From NCBI GenBank assembly GCA_031258715.1, contig JAIRMN010000022.1, positions 1 to 32,177 on the forward strand: DNA of 32,177 nt, written 5' to 3'. This document shows positions 1-7,123 of the stretch, in pieces. The translations under genes were made by a program, and so were the position numbers. Position 1 is the first letter of the stretch. Every line of letters begins with the position of its first letter. The DNA comes from Zoogloeaceae bacterium. Lineage in GTDB: Bacteria; Pseudomonadota; Gammaproteobacteria; Burkholderiales; Rhodocyclaceae. The notes below the pieces were generated by a model that worked only from the letters and a program-made list of their open reading frames with translations, was not told the origin of the DNA and searched no databases.

Positions 1-404
1 CCTTCGTCGCGCGAGAACGGACTCGCCATCTGGCCCGGCAGGTGTTCCTGAATGCCTGTTCAGCCTCTCCGGTGGGCGGCCTCTTGTTCCACTCCGATCG
101 CGGCAGCCAGCGCGCCAGCGGCGCCCTCGGCAAGACCCTGACCGCGCGCGGCTTCGCGCCGCGCATGAGCCGCAGGGGCAACTTCCGGGACAACGCGATG
201 GCCGGGACATTCCTTGCCAGGATCAGGAGCGAGGAAGCCGCGGGCATCCATGAGAGCAAGACAGCAAGGCCGCTGCCCGCCTCGCTTCGCCCGCCAGATA
301 CATGGGAATCCGAAACGCCCGCGCTCCGCGCCCGGATACCTGTCGCCCAGGGACTACGCAAGGAGGCTCGAACAGGCCATTTGACTTCGTGCTTCCTGGC
401 GTCC
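1..404 (+). pseudogene. IS3-family transposase (OrfB) 3' remnant
   Basis: The + frame contains the end of an IS3-type integrase core (rve domain): HSDRGSQRAS, which carries the second catalytic Asp, then RMSRRGNFRDNAMAGTF. In active relatives the last segment reads roughly RKGxxxDNAxAESF, where Glu is the third residue of the DDE triad. Here AES has become AGT, so the catalytic Glu is missing. The 5' part of the gene lies outside the window. Past residue ~75 of the ORF the reading loses transposase character, although the frame stays open to 464. This is a dead fragment. A terminal-repeat match at 391-404 marks the probable right end of the element. Confidence 0.85.
391..404 (+). repeat. Right terminal inverted repeat of the IS3 remnant
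   Basis: GCTTCCTGGCGTCC lies just outside the transposase remnant. The identical 14-mer is found at 25743-25756, just outside an IS3 orfA fragment that reads on the minus strand. Relative to transposase direction, one copy is therefore the right end and the other the left end, and they are reverse complements of each other as expected for an IS3-family inverted repeat. Target-site duplications were not identified. Confidence 0.7.
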
Positions 405-420
405 GTCCTTACAGGAGAAG

Positions 421-457
421 TTCACTTCCTCTGTCCTCCGTCTTCTGTCTTCTGCCC
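421..457 (-). repeat. Dispersed repeat, partial copy R1 (pyrimidine-rich end)
   Basis: The segment contains CTGTCCTCCGTCTTCTG, matching the pyrimidine-rich terminus of the composite repeat seen at 14214-14399 and elsewhere. It overlaps the 3' end of ygfZ and supplies that gene's last codons and stop. The copy is truncated; the adjacent sequence is the IS3 end. Confidence 0.6.
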
Positions 458-1399
458 CGCGTAGGCCAGTCGTTGGGGCTGGAGGGGCGCGAGGTCATGG
501 GCATGGGCGTCCAGCAGTACGACCAGCGCGGCGTGGCGTCCGGGATCGTGAGGGACGGGGGCGGCGGCAATGACCTTACCGATGGGCTGGCGCGGGTCCG
601 CGTTGGCGTACAAGTCTTCGTCAATTCGCAGGGGAGAGGGCGCGGCAAGGCGGTAGAGATGACGTTTGACTTCTCCCTGGTAGTGGGCGCGGGCAATGAT
701 TTCCTGTCCTGGATAGCACCCCTTCCTGAAACTGACGCCGGTTTTTTCAAAGTCCAGCATCTGCGGCACGAAGGCTTCCGCCGTCGCGTTCTCTATCCAG
801 GGCAGCGCGGCGCAAATGTCCCGCCATTGCCAGTATTGGACATCGGCGGCAGGGCATCGTTCGGCGAGGCGTCTGGCGTATTCGTCCAACAAGACGCGCG
901 GCGCGGTGATGAGGCAGCGGTCATCCGGCAGGCGGATGATCGTCGTCTCATCACACGCGCTCACGCCCAGGGCGGCGTCTTCCGGCGGCGGCGCGAATCC
1001 GAAAGCCGTCGAAAGAAACGACGCGCCGCACACGCCCAGAACACCCAGATCGACACGCGCCGCAAGGCTGACCTTTGCGCGCAGCACATATTTTTGCAGG
1101 CGGCGCAAAATTTCCGGCAGGCGATCCGCGCGCATGAAGAGGCGCAGCGTTTCGTCCCCGGCGGCATCGCGGTGGGCGTGGAGGATGACGTTGACCAACA
1201 TGCGTCCCTGCGCGTTGCACCAGGCGGAAAATTGCGCATTCGTCGCGTCCAGCGCCTTGACGTCGCTGGTGAGCTGCGCGTGCAGAAACGCGCGCGCGTC
1301 ATCGCCCCCGACTTCGAGCAGGGCAAACGGCGAGAGCATGACATGGCAATCTTCCGCCATCCAGGGCGGAGAAGAAAAGGCGGCGGCGTTGGGCGGCAT
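422..1399 (-). CDS. ygfZ: YgfZ/GcvT-family folate-binding protein
   Basis: The 325-aa protein is related to the T-protein of the glycine cleavage system and to E. coli YgfZ, which uses a folate-binding fold to support maintenance of some Fe-S enzymes in the cytoplasm. The diagnostic signature K-G-C-Y-P-G-Q-E is present with its conserved Cys at residue 228, followed by IIARAHYQGEVKRHLYRL. The gene is last in a minus-strand group, 17 bp after the thioesterase stop. No strong Shine-Dalgarno is visible before the ATG at 1399; a start at M14 is possible. The C-terminus (about AGQKTEDGGQRK) is encoded by a dispersed repeat, so the native end appears to have been replaced. The fold and key Cys are intact, so it is probably still functional. 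Confidence 0.88.
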   Translation of the reverse strand: MPPNAAAFSSPPWMAEDCHVMLSPFALLEVGGDDARAFLHAQLTSDVKALDATNAQFSAWCNAQGRMLVNVILHAHRDAAGDETLRLFMRADRLPEILRRLQKYVLRAKVSLAARVDLGVLGVCGASFLSTAFGFAPPPEDAALGVSACDETTIIRLPDDRCLITAPRVLLDEYARRLAERCPAADVQYWQWRDICAALPWIENATAEAFVPQMLDFEKTGVSFRKGCYPGQEIIARAHYQGEVKRHLYRLAAPSPLRIDEDLYANADPRQPIGKVIAAAPVPHDPGRHAALVVLLDAHAHDLAPLQPQRLAYAGQKTEDGGQRK

Positions 1400-1416
1400 G
1401 ATGGTTTGACGGGGCT

Positions 1417-1851
1417 TTAGCGCGCCGCCTCTTGTTTCCGGGTCGTCACGCCGTTGCCGCGCATTTCCGCGACGAAATTACCCAGATCGTCATGGATTTC
1501 GACACGAAACACCGAGATGGTCTTTCCACGCGAAAGACAGGCGGAACGGGCGATCAGGCGTTTTCCACGAGGACGCGCCAGATAGGAAATGCTGCACGAT
1601 TGCCCCACGGTAATTCCCGTGTTCGCGCCCAGAAAGAGCGGCAAGTTGGAATGCACGGCAAAGGTGAGATCGGCAAGCGTGAAAATCGCCCCGCCCTGCA
1701 CGCCGCCGCCCGCGTTCAGGTGTTGCGCCGTGAGCGCCATGCCGCATTGCACGGTATCTTCCGTCACCGCGTCGATGACCACGCCCGCCTGTTGACAGGC
1801 GAAGCGGTCTGCCGCGAAAAAGCGCCGGATTTCTTCCAGGTCGATGTCCAT
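1417..1851 (-). CDS. PaaI-type hotdog acyl-CoA thioesterase
   Basis: The 144-aa single hotdog-domain protein has the family core HLNAGGGVQGGAIFTLADLTFA, in which the loop and central helix carry the active site; here the common HGG is QGG, a known variant. Relatives hydrolyse acyl- or aryl-CoA thioesters, often in aromatic acid catabolism. The ATG is only 3 bp past the iorB stop, which implies co-transcription and probably translational coupling. With IorB next door, a role in clearing an aryl-acetyl-CoA-type product is plausible, but the substrate cannot be read from the sequence. Confidence 0.8.
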   Translation of the reverse strand: MDIDLEEIRRFFAADRFACQQAGVVIDAVTEDTVQCGMALTAQHLNAGGGVQGGAIFTLADLTFAVHSNLPLFLGANTGITVGQSCSISYLARPRGKRLIARSACLSRGKTISVFRVEIHDDLGNFVAEMRGNGVTTRKQEAAR

Positions 1852-1854
1852 TTT

Positions 1855-2454
1855 TCAGTCCGTCGTCCTTGCCGCCGCCTGCCCCCGGTCGAAGGCCTGC
1901 GCGTTCAATTCTGCCAGCGCGGGCTTTTTGGCGCGAAAGCGGGCGACGATGTTGTCTTTCAGGGTTTCGGCGGGAAAAGGCAAATTGTCGGCAATCGCGC
2001 CAAGCATGATGGTATTCACCAGCCGCAGGTCGCCCAGTTCGTGGGCGATGGCGCCCGCGTCGAAATCGTGGAGAGCGATGCCCTGGGCGCGGATGGCGGC
2101 GGCCGGATCATCGGGATAGTCGAAGATACCCAGCGAAACGATGGGCGGAACCAGCCGCAGGCGATTGACCATCGCCACGCCGTCCGGACGCAGGTAATGG
2201 CTCCAGCGCATAGCTTCGGCAGCCTCGAAGCCGATCAGGATGTCCGCCTCGCCCGGCGCGATTTCCGGCGATAGGACGCGCGCGCCAAAACGCACATGCG
2301 AGGAAACCACACCCCCGCGCTGGCTCATTCCGGCCACTTCGGTCTTCTTGACATCGTATCCCTTTTGCATGGCCGTTTCGGAAAGTATCTCCGAAGCCGT
2401 CATGACGCCTTGCCCGCCAATGCCGACAACAAGAATGTTAGTAGTCTGGTTCAT
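1855..2454 (-). CDS. iorB: Indolepyruvate oxidoreductase subunit beta
   Basis: This 199-aa protein belongs to the gamma/beta domain of the 2-oxoacid:ferredoxin oxidoreductase family. It opens with NILVVGIGGQGVMTAS and continues with KKTEVAGMSQRGG, both hallmarks of IorB. With the TPP- and Fe-S-containing IorA it converts aryl pyruvates to aryl-acetyl-CoA while reducing ferredoxin. The ATG at 2454 is preferred over the TTG at 2469 because the domain begins immediately after it; the ribosome-binding site is weak. No iorA is adjacent: lysC lies upstream and a thioesterase downstream. The partner must be elsewhere or missing. Confidence 0.85.
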   Translation of the reverse strand: MNQTTNILVVGIGGQGVMTASEILSETAMQKGYDVKKTEVAGMSQRGGVVSSHVRFGARVLSPEIAPGEADILIGFEAAEAMRWSHYLRPDGVAMVNRLRLVPPIVSLGIFDYPDDPAAAIRAQGIALHDFDAGAIAHELGDLRLVNTIMLGAIADNLPFPAETLKDNIVARFRAKKPALAELNAQAFDRGQAAARTTD

Positions 2455-2536
2455 GGTTCTTCGCCGCAAAAATTATGGGACAACGATTCATTCCACGCCG
2501 CCCAGCCGAAAACGAACGGGGATATTACACGCGGAA

Positions 2537-2611
2537 TAGAGAGGAGAGGGATCAGGAATCGGGATTAGGAGACAGAGCGCCCCGCCTCGTCAAAAGTGAG
2601 GATTCTGTCTC
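2537..2611 (+). repeat. Dispersed repeat, partial copy R2 (purine-rich end)
   Basis: It contains GGATTAGGAGACAGAGCG followed by CCGCCTCGTCAAAAG, matching the left half of the copy at 14214-14399. It ends immediately next to the lysC stop codon (2612-2614). The core and right half are absent. Confidence 0.65.
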
Positions 2612-3835
2612 TCAGGCCGCTTCCAGCCTGAAGGCGCGGTGCAGGGCGCGGACGGCGAGTTCCAGGTATTTTTCGTCCAGCACCACGGAAATCTTGATTT
2701 CCGAAGTGGAGATCATGCGGATGTTGATGCCTTCTTCCGCCAGGGCGCGGAACATTTGGCTGGCGACGCCGGGATGCGAGCGCATGCCCACGCCCACAGC
2801 AGAAACCTTGCAGACCTTGTTGTCGCCCTGGATCTCGCGCGCGCCGATGTGTTCGCACACACTTTCCAGCACCGCCTTCGTCTTGTCGAATTCCGAACGA
2901 TTCACCGTGAAGGAAAAGTCGGTCGCGCCGTCGTGTCCCACGTTCTGGATGATCATGTCCACGTCGATGTTGGCGTCGGCCACCGCGCCTAGTATCTGGT
3001 AGGCGATGCCGGGACAGTCGGGGACGCCCAGCACGGTCAGCTTGGCCTCGTCACGATTGAATGCGATGCCAGAAATAATCGGTTCTTCCATGTTCCTGCC
3101 TTCCTCAACAGTAATCAGCGTACCCTCCCCCGCTTCCTCGAAGCTGGAGAGCACCCGCAGTTTGACCTTGTATTTGCCCGCAAATTCGACGGAACGGATT
3201 TGCAGCACCTTGGAGCCAAGGCTCGCCATTTCCAGCATCTCCTCGAAGGTGATGCAGTCGAGCTTTCTCGCTTCGCCGACAATGCGCGGGTCGGTGGTAT
3301 AGACGCCATCCACGTCGGTATAAATCTGGCACTCGTCGGCCTGCAGTGCCGCCGCCAGCGCCACGCCCGTGGTATCCGAGCCGCCGCGTCCCAACGTGGT
3401 GATGTTGCCCGCCGCGTCCACGCCCTGGAAACCCGCCACCACCACCACGCGCCCCGCTTCCAGATCGCGGCGGATGGCCACGCCGTCGATGCTGGAAATG
3501 CGCGCCTTGTTGAAGGCGTCATCGGTGAGGATGCGCGCCTGCCCGCCGGTGTAGCTCCTGGCATCAACGCCCGCCGCCTGCAAGGCCATGCACAGGAGAC
3601 CCATCGTCACCTGCTCGCCCGTGGAAAGCACCACGTCCAGCTCGCGCGGATCGGGCTGGGACTGGATTTCCCTTGCCAGCGCCAGCAGACGATTGGTCTC
3701 GCCGCTCATGGCGGAAACGACCACGACCACCCGATCCCCGCGCGCCACGAAACGCGCCACGCGCGCGGCCACGTTCCGGATGCGCTCCGGAGTGCCTACG
3801 GAAGTTCCGCCATATTTCTGAACAATCAGGGCCAT
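2612..3835 (-). CDS. lysC: Aspartate kinase
   Basis: The 407-aa enzyme phosphorylates aspartate, the first committed step to lysine, threonine, methionine and diaminopimelate. The N-terminal kinase domain starts with the signature [10 protein letters not shown] and contains [16 protein letters not shown]. Two C-terminal ACT domains follow (around residues 265-400, with [12 protein letters not shown] and [14 protein letters not shown]), the usual site of feedback inhibition. The start at 3835 gives [10 protein letters not shown], matching family N-termini, and follows AGAAGGAACG; the longer ORF start at 3904 adds non-homologous residues. A promoter lies just upstream. The stop abuts a dispersed repeat. 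Length is normal and nothing suggests damage. Confidence 0.95.
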   Translation of the reverse strand: MALIVQKYGGTSVGTPERIRNVAARVARFVARGDRVVVVVSAMSGETNRLLALAREIQSQPDPRELDVVLSTGEQVTMGLLCMALQAAGVDARSYTGGQARILTDDAFNKARISSIDGVAIRRDLEAGRVVVVAGFQGVDAAGNITTLGRGGSDTTGVALAAALQADECQIYTDVDGVYTTDPRIVGEARKLDCITFEEMLEMASLGSKVLQIRSVEFAGKYKVKLRVLSSFEEAGEGTLITVEEGRNMEEPIISGIAFNRDEAKLTVLGVPDCPGIAYQILGAVADANIDVDMIIQNVGHDGATDFSFTVNRSEFDKTKAVLESVCEHIGAREIQGDNKVCKVSAVGVGMRSHPGVASQMFRALAEEGINIRMISTSEIKISVVLDEKYLELAVRALHRAFRLEAA

Positions 3836-3864
3836 ACCGTTCCTTCTGGAGAAAAAACCAGACG

Positions 3865-3894
3865 ATTTTAGCGCAGCATGGAAAATGCACGCAA
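3865..3894 (-). promoter_or_regulatory. Sigma70-type promoter for lysC
   Basis: On the minus strand TTGCGT (-35, at 3889-3894) and TAAAAT (-10, at 3865-3870) are separated by 18 bp. The predicted start is ~20-25 nt upstream of the lysC ATG, a short leader with no room for a riboswitch. Confidence 0.5.
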
Positions 3895-3925
3895 TTTGTA
3901 TCAAATGTAAAAAATCCTAAGACAC

Positions 3926-3955
3926 TTGCAATTATGCTTTGCAGTTACCTATAAT
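3926..3955 (+). promoter_or_regulatory. Sigma70-type promoter for the HTH gene
   Basis: TTGCAA (3926-3931) and a consensus TATAAT (3950-3955) are spaced by 18 bp. The predicted transcription start (~3962) falls at the edge of the first palindromic operator, which suggests repression by occlusion. The leader before the ATG would be ~100 nt. Confidence 0.6.
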
Positions 3956-3961
3956 GCGATA

Positions 3962-4003
3962 CTATAACTTTAGTTATAGCGCAAGCGATAACTCGAGTTG
4001 TAT
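3962..4003. promoter_or_regulatory. Pair of palindromic operator-like sites
   Basis: Site 1 is CTATAACTTTAGTTATAG (3962-3979), a perfect 8-bp inverted repeat around a 2-bp centre. Site 2 (3988-4003) is ATAACTCGAGTTGTAT, sharing the AACT-NN-AGTT core. The two centres are 24 bp apart, a little over two helical turns. They lie immediately downstream of the -10 box and upstream of an HTH gene. Autoregulation by that protein is inferred. Confidence 0.6.
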
Positions 4004-4063
4004 GACAAAATGGGAAATCCTGGATTTTCTGTTTGAAATTAAATCGTTGAAAGGAAAACGACA

Positions 4064-4372
4064 ATGAACGTAAAAGCAACTGAAATCATCAACCCGCGCG
4101 AAATCCGATACAAGCTGGGCATGAACCAGCAACAGTTCTGGTCGCGCATCAATGTCACCCAGAGCGGCGGCTCCCGCTACGAGAGTGGGCGCACCATGCC
4201 CAAGCCTGTGCGCGAGCTGTTGCGCCTGGTCCATGTGGAACAGATCGATATCCATCGCATCAAGCGGGAGGGCTTCGAAGTCGTGGAGTACCTGAAAAAA
4301 TATGAGCCTGAGCAGTTCAAGGCGCTAAAAAAATCCGCCCAACAAGCAAAGAAAGCGGAAAAAGCGGCCTGA
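4064..4372 (+). CDS. Small HTH (XRE-like) DNA-binding protein
   Basis: The 102-aa cytoplasmic protein has a helix-turn-helix region: IRYKLGMNQQQFWSRINVTQSGGSRYESGR, with the recognition helix around TQSGGSRYESG, followed by PKPVRELLRLVHVEQIDI. The C-terminus is Lys/Ala-rich (KALKKSAQQAKKAEKAA) and may add non-specific DNA affinity. AAGGA lies 8 nt before the ATG. A good promoter overlapped by two palindromes sits upstream and a strong terminator follows, so the gene is a self-contained transcription unit. It is probably an autorepressor; no target beyond its own promoter can be named. Divergent lysC is a neighbour whose promoter is ~70 bp from the operators. Confidence 0.8.
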   Translation: MNVKATEIINPREIRYKLGMNQQQFWSRINVTQSGGSRYESGRTMPKPVRELLRLVHVEQIDIHRIKREGFEVVEYLKKYEPEQFKALKKSAQQAKKAEKAA

Positions 4373-4393
4373 GGCAAGACCGTTTTTCCATCG

Positions 4394-4438
4394 ACGGGCG
4401 TCAGGGCGAGACTTTTATCGCCCTGACGCCCGTTTTTT
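4394..4438 (+). terminator. Rho-independent terminator of the HTH gene
   Basis: A perfect 16-bp stem (ACGGGCGTCAGGGCGA and its complement) with an 8-nt loop is followed by five or more T. It starts ~20 bp after the HTH stop and overlaps the last codons and the TGA of the convergent radical SAM gene, whose final codons form one stem arm. Confidence 0.9.
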
Positions 4439-5285
4439 GCCGGATGCGCCGTCCCCACGTCCGCAAGACCGGCGCGGACAGGCGCGAGAGCTTTTCCGCC
4501 CCCGGCTGTTTCGGCGCGCGCGCCAGGCCATAGAGATGCACACCGCAAATCACGTCCGCCACCTGTGCCAACATCTCCAGATAGGCCGCCTCCGCCGCGC
4601 TGTCCGGCGCTTTGCCTTCCGTGGCGAACCAGCAGGTCTGCACCCAAGTGGGCAGAATCGCGGCGCAGGTTCTCAGGTTTTTCAACACGCGCGCCGGATC
4701 GCCCGCGATGTGGTTGACCGCCCGCATTCCCGCCGCGTCGCCGCGATCCAGCTTGAACCACGCTTCGCCGCTCGCCCGCGCCAGTGTCGCCAATCCCGCG
4801 CGCGCCTTGTGGATCAGACTGCCATTGGTGATCAGGCGTAGCGGCAACCGGTCCAGCAATCCGTGCGCTTCCAATACGGCGACCACCCGCGCCGCCGACG
4901 ACGCGAATTCCCTGGCCGCCGTCGGCTCGCCTTCGCCGGAAAAGGCGATGTCCGCCAGACGCCGGTAACGCGCCTCCGCGACATGCCGCGTCAGGTAATC
5001 GCCCCGCACGGCTTCCCATAAAAAGCCGTCCAGCTCCTTTTCGAGCAAATCCAGATCGATGGCGTCCGGCGCGCCGCGCCGCAGGTTTTCCACCTGGCAA
5101 TAGACGCAAGCCCAGTTGCAGGCGCGATTCCGATTGAGGTTGATGCCGATGGAAACGCCGCGCGCGCGGCGGGAAAGCACAGGATAGACATAGACCATCC
5201 CCGCCTGATCGCGTCGATGGTCGGCAATGGAGAGCGTCGCCGCCCGGTCTTGCCGCCCGATGTTACAATCCGCCGCTTCCTTCAT
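4401..5285 (-). CDS. Radical SAM protein (COG0731-like)
   Basis: The 294-aa protein has the [4Fe-4S]/SAM motif C-x3-C-x2-C in ACNWACVYCQVENLRRG, preceded by YVYPVLSRRARGVSIGINLN, a lead-in resembling the wyosine-synthase-like COG0731 radical SAM group. Later FSGEGEPTAAREF and LITNGSLIH match the GGEPT and ITNG strands of the barrel. The ATG at 5285 follows GGGGA at good spacing; the track start at 5678 lies inside queD and is not credible. It is divergent from queD with only 18 bp between start codons. It is not an obvious QueE. The substrate is unknown; a tRNA-modification role is suggested by family and neighbour only. Confidence 0.8.
   Translation of the reverse strand: MKEAADCNIGRQDRAATLSIADHRRDQAGMVYVYPVLSRRARGVSIGINLNRNRACNWACVYCQVENLRRGAPDAIDLDLLEKELDGFLWEAVRGDYLTRHVAEARYRRLADIAFSGEGEPTAAREFASSAARVVAVLEAHGLLDRLPLRLITNGSLIHKARAGLATLARASGEAWFKLDRGDAAGMRAVNHIAGDPARVLKNLRTCAAILPTWVQTCWFATEGKAPDSAAEAAYLEMLAQVADVICGVHLYGLARAPKQPGAEKLSRLSAPVLRTWGRRIRQKTGVRAIKVSP
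5264..5269 (+). promoter_or_regulatory. Possible -10 element for queD
   Basis: TACAAT lies ~35 bp upstream of the queD ATG, inside the 5' coding region of the radical SAM gene on the other strand. No convincing -35 hexamer is seen at the expected spacing, so this is weak. Confidence 0.25.
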
Positions 5286-5303
5286 CCGCTTTTCCCCGTT
5301 CGT

Positions 5304-5753
5304 ATGCACATTACCCGCCGTCTGGAATTCGATGCCGGACACCGCATCCCTGATCACGAAAGCCAGTGCCGCAACCTGCACGGCCATCGCTACGTTATCG
5401 AAATTACCCTGGAAGGGGAAGTCCAAAACACGGCGGGCGCTTCCGGAAACGGCATGGTGCTGGACTTTTCCAGCATCAAGGCCATCGCCAGAAAGCACCT
5501 GATCGACGCCTGGGATCACGCCTTTCTGGTCTGGCGGGAAGACAAGGCGGTGGTGGATTTTCTCGCCACCCTGCCCCATCACAAAACCGTGCTCCTGGAT
5601 GCCGTCCCTACCGCCGAAAACCTCGCCCGCGCCGCCTTCGATCAGCTTTCTCCAGTCTACCGGGAAAACTACGGTCATCGCCTGAAACTGAGCAAAATCC
5701 GCCTCTATGAAACGCCCAACTGCTGGGCGGACGTCGGGCGCGATTCAGACTGA
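5304..5753 (+). CDS. queD: 6-carboxytetrahydropterin synthase
   Basis: The 149-aa enzyme converts 7,8-dihydroneopterin triphosphate to 6-carboxy-5,6,7,8-tetrahydropterin, the first dedicated step after GTP cyclohydrolase in queuosine synthesis. The PTPS fold signature is present: zinc-ligand His13 in EFDAGH, the catalytic Cys22 in SQCRNLHGH with His26/His28, then WDHAFLV, PTAENLA and RLYETPN. The start MHITRRLEFDAG matches homologue N-termini although no clear Shine-Dalgarno precedes it. It faces away from the radical SAM gene. tgt, which acts later in the queuosine pathway, is elsewhere in the window (24129-25250). Confidence 0.93.
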   Translation: MHITRRLEFDAGHRIPDHESQCRNLHGHRYVIEITLEGEVQNTAGASGNGMVLDFSSIKAIARKHLIDAWDHAFLVWREDKAVVDFLATLPHHKTVLLDAVPTAENLARAAFDQLSPVYRENYGHRLKLSKIRLYETPNCWADVGRDSD

Positions 5754-5785
5754 CGCAGCCCAAAGACGATTCGCGCCCCTCCACA

Positions 5786-5978
5786 GGGATCAGGTGTCAG
5801 GAATCAGGAGACAGAGCAGCCCCCACCTTGTCAAAATCGCGGCGCGGCTTGGCACGCTCCCACCCCGTTACACGCGCCCATCCCGTCATCGCGAGGAGCG
5901 AAGCGACGAAGCAATCCGGATGCGTAACCCACGGCGCAAAGCGCCGGTAAATTCCTCTGACTCCTGTCTCCTGATACC
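5786..5978 (+). repeat. Dispersed composite repeat, near-complete copy R3
   Basis: Left end TCAGGAATCAGGAGACAGAG, then a TCAAAATCGCGGCGCGGC block, the core CGAGGAGCGAAGCGACGAAG, the block GGCGCAAAGCGCCGGTAA and a pyrimidine-rich end CTCTGACTCCTGTCTCC. It fills the gap between queD and a convergent gene. The track ORFs here, including the peptide CFVASLLAMT, are products of the repeat and not genes. Confidence 0.8.
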
Positions 5979-6003
5979 GGCATTCCGCGCCTCTGCCTTG
6001 CAT

Positions 6004-6900
6004 TCATAGGCTTCCAGAGAGCGCCTTGCGGATGGCTTCCGCTTCTTTTGCCGCGTCCTGCTTTTCCAGCAGGGGAATAGAGGCCGCCATATATCCGGCG
6101 ACGCCTTTGATGCTGGCCGAGTAGCGAAGAAAAACCTCCAGACCCTCTTCATCATCCCGCCATCCAAAGGCAGCGGAGATTTCCATGAATTCGGCAAGCC
6201 GCGTTTCATGGGAACTGAAGAACCGCCAGAGCGGCAGGATGACGCGCTCCGGCGGCCTTTCAAAGGTTGCGATCTGTCCGCCCAGGCCGCCCATATCGGA
6301 TAACGCGCGTAACACCAGCCGCGCGTCACGGGTTTCCAAGGCACCTTCCAGGGCGAGGAGGTACTTGTCCTCCGCGGACAATGTGAATATCTGGACAAGC
6401 GCATAGGATTTGCTCAGGTCATCCCAGGACAGGACATGGGTTGTCGTCGTGGTTTCTCCAGCACTCCACTCATATCTTGTTTCAAAAAGCGTCAGTGTCT
6501 TTCCGTCCGGGCTGAAATACCCGGACAAGGTTGAATCCCAAGCGAATCTCCAATAAAACAGATCCGGCGCAAAGGGTAATGGTTCGTGGCTCTCGCATGT
6601 TTCGGGAAGCGCGCAGGACCAGGCGGGGAAATGGCTGGCATCACCAAGCAAGACGCCATCATCGCCGCTGAAGATGATTCTCTTGGGATACTGAGGCGTG
6701 TCTTCCAAGGTAAAAACCCACAAATATCTGGTATGGCCAAACCCCATGAATTCGCTGTAATCGACGCGCGTCACCAGACGCCCGTCCGGTGCGCGCCATA
6801 TTACATCGGTATACCCCAGCGTTAATTCGGGCAAATCCGCCCGCGCTTTTCCCGCCAGGAAAAAGAGGCTTATGAAGAAGAGAGAAAAAATCCGTCGCAT
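6004..6900 (-). CDS. Secreted protein of unknown function
   Basis: The 298-aa protein starts at 6900, where AAGGAGA sits 7 nt upstream; the ORF start at 6921 lacks this. MRRIFSLFFISLFFLAGKARA is a clear Sec signal peptide with probable cleavage after ARA, so the product is exported, probably to the periplasm. The middle is rich in aromatic residues and beta-type segments (WVFTLEDTPQYPKRIIFSGD, YFSPDGKTLTLFETRYEW), which recall WD40/TolB-like strands. The C-terminus is Glu/Ala-rich and helical. I recognise no named domain. It is monocistronic, divergent from the iron operon; a Fur site lies ~225 bp from its start but its influence here is unproven. Confidence 0.7.
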   Translation of the reverse strand: MRRIFSLFFISLFFLAGKARADLPELTLGYTDVIWRAPDGRLVTRVDYSEFMGFGHTRYLWVFTLEDTPQYPKRIIFSGDDGVLLGDASHFPAWSCALPETCESHEPLPFAPDLFYWRFAWDSTLSGYFSPDGKTLTLFETRYEWSAGETTTTTHVLSWDDLSKSYALVQIFTLSAEDKYLLALEGALETRDARLVLRALSDMGGLGGQIATFERPPERVILPLWRFFSSHETRLAEFMEISAAFGWRDDEEGLEVFLRYSASIKGVAGYMAASIPLLEKQDAAKEAEAIRKALSGSL

Positions 6901-7123
6901 GGCTTGTCTCCTTGCCGTCACCTTGTGGCGCGTGCGGCGCGCGTTTCGGCTTTTCCGGCAAAGCGGTTTCCAGATACCCCGGCAGGATACACGGATTTAT
7001 TCGTAAGTGACATGCCGGGCCATGAGATGACCTGACGCGCCACCTTCGTCGTCCTGAAGCGCGAAACGTCGCGGCGCGCGCGCCCTCGTAATTTCTAGGC
7101 GCACGGCGACTCGGCAATTGAGT
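6901..7123. other. Intergenic region between divergent genes
   Basis: There is no ORF with coding character and no tRNA. It carries the ribosome-binding site of the minus-strand gene at its left. I see no clear sigma70 promoter for that gene. The Fur site lies immediately to the right. Confidence 0.5.

Noticed and set aside
4401-5678. The full 425-codon ORF as the radical SAM protein.
   Set aside because: Its first 131 codons are antisense to queD and lack radical SAM character. The ATG at 5285 has a ribosome-binding site.
5797-6003. Small ORFs with the peptide CFVASLLAMT or similar (also near 14151-14435 and 25850).
   Set aside because: They are translations of the dispersed repeat, recurring wherever it occurs, with no start signals or conserved length.
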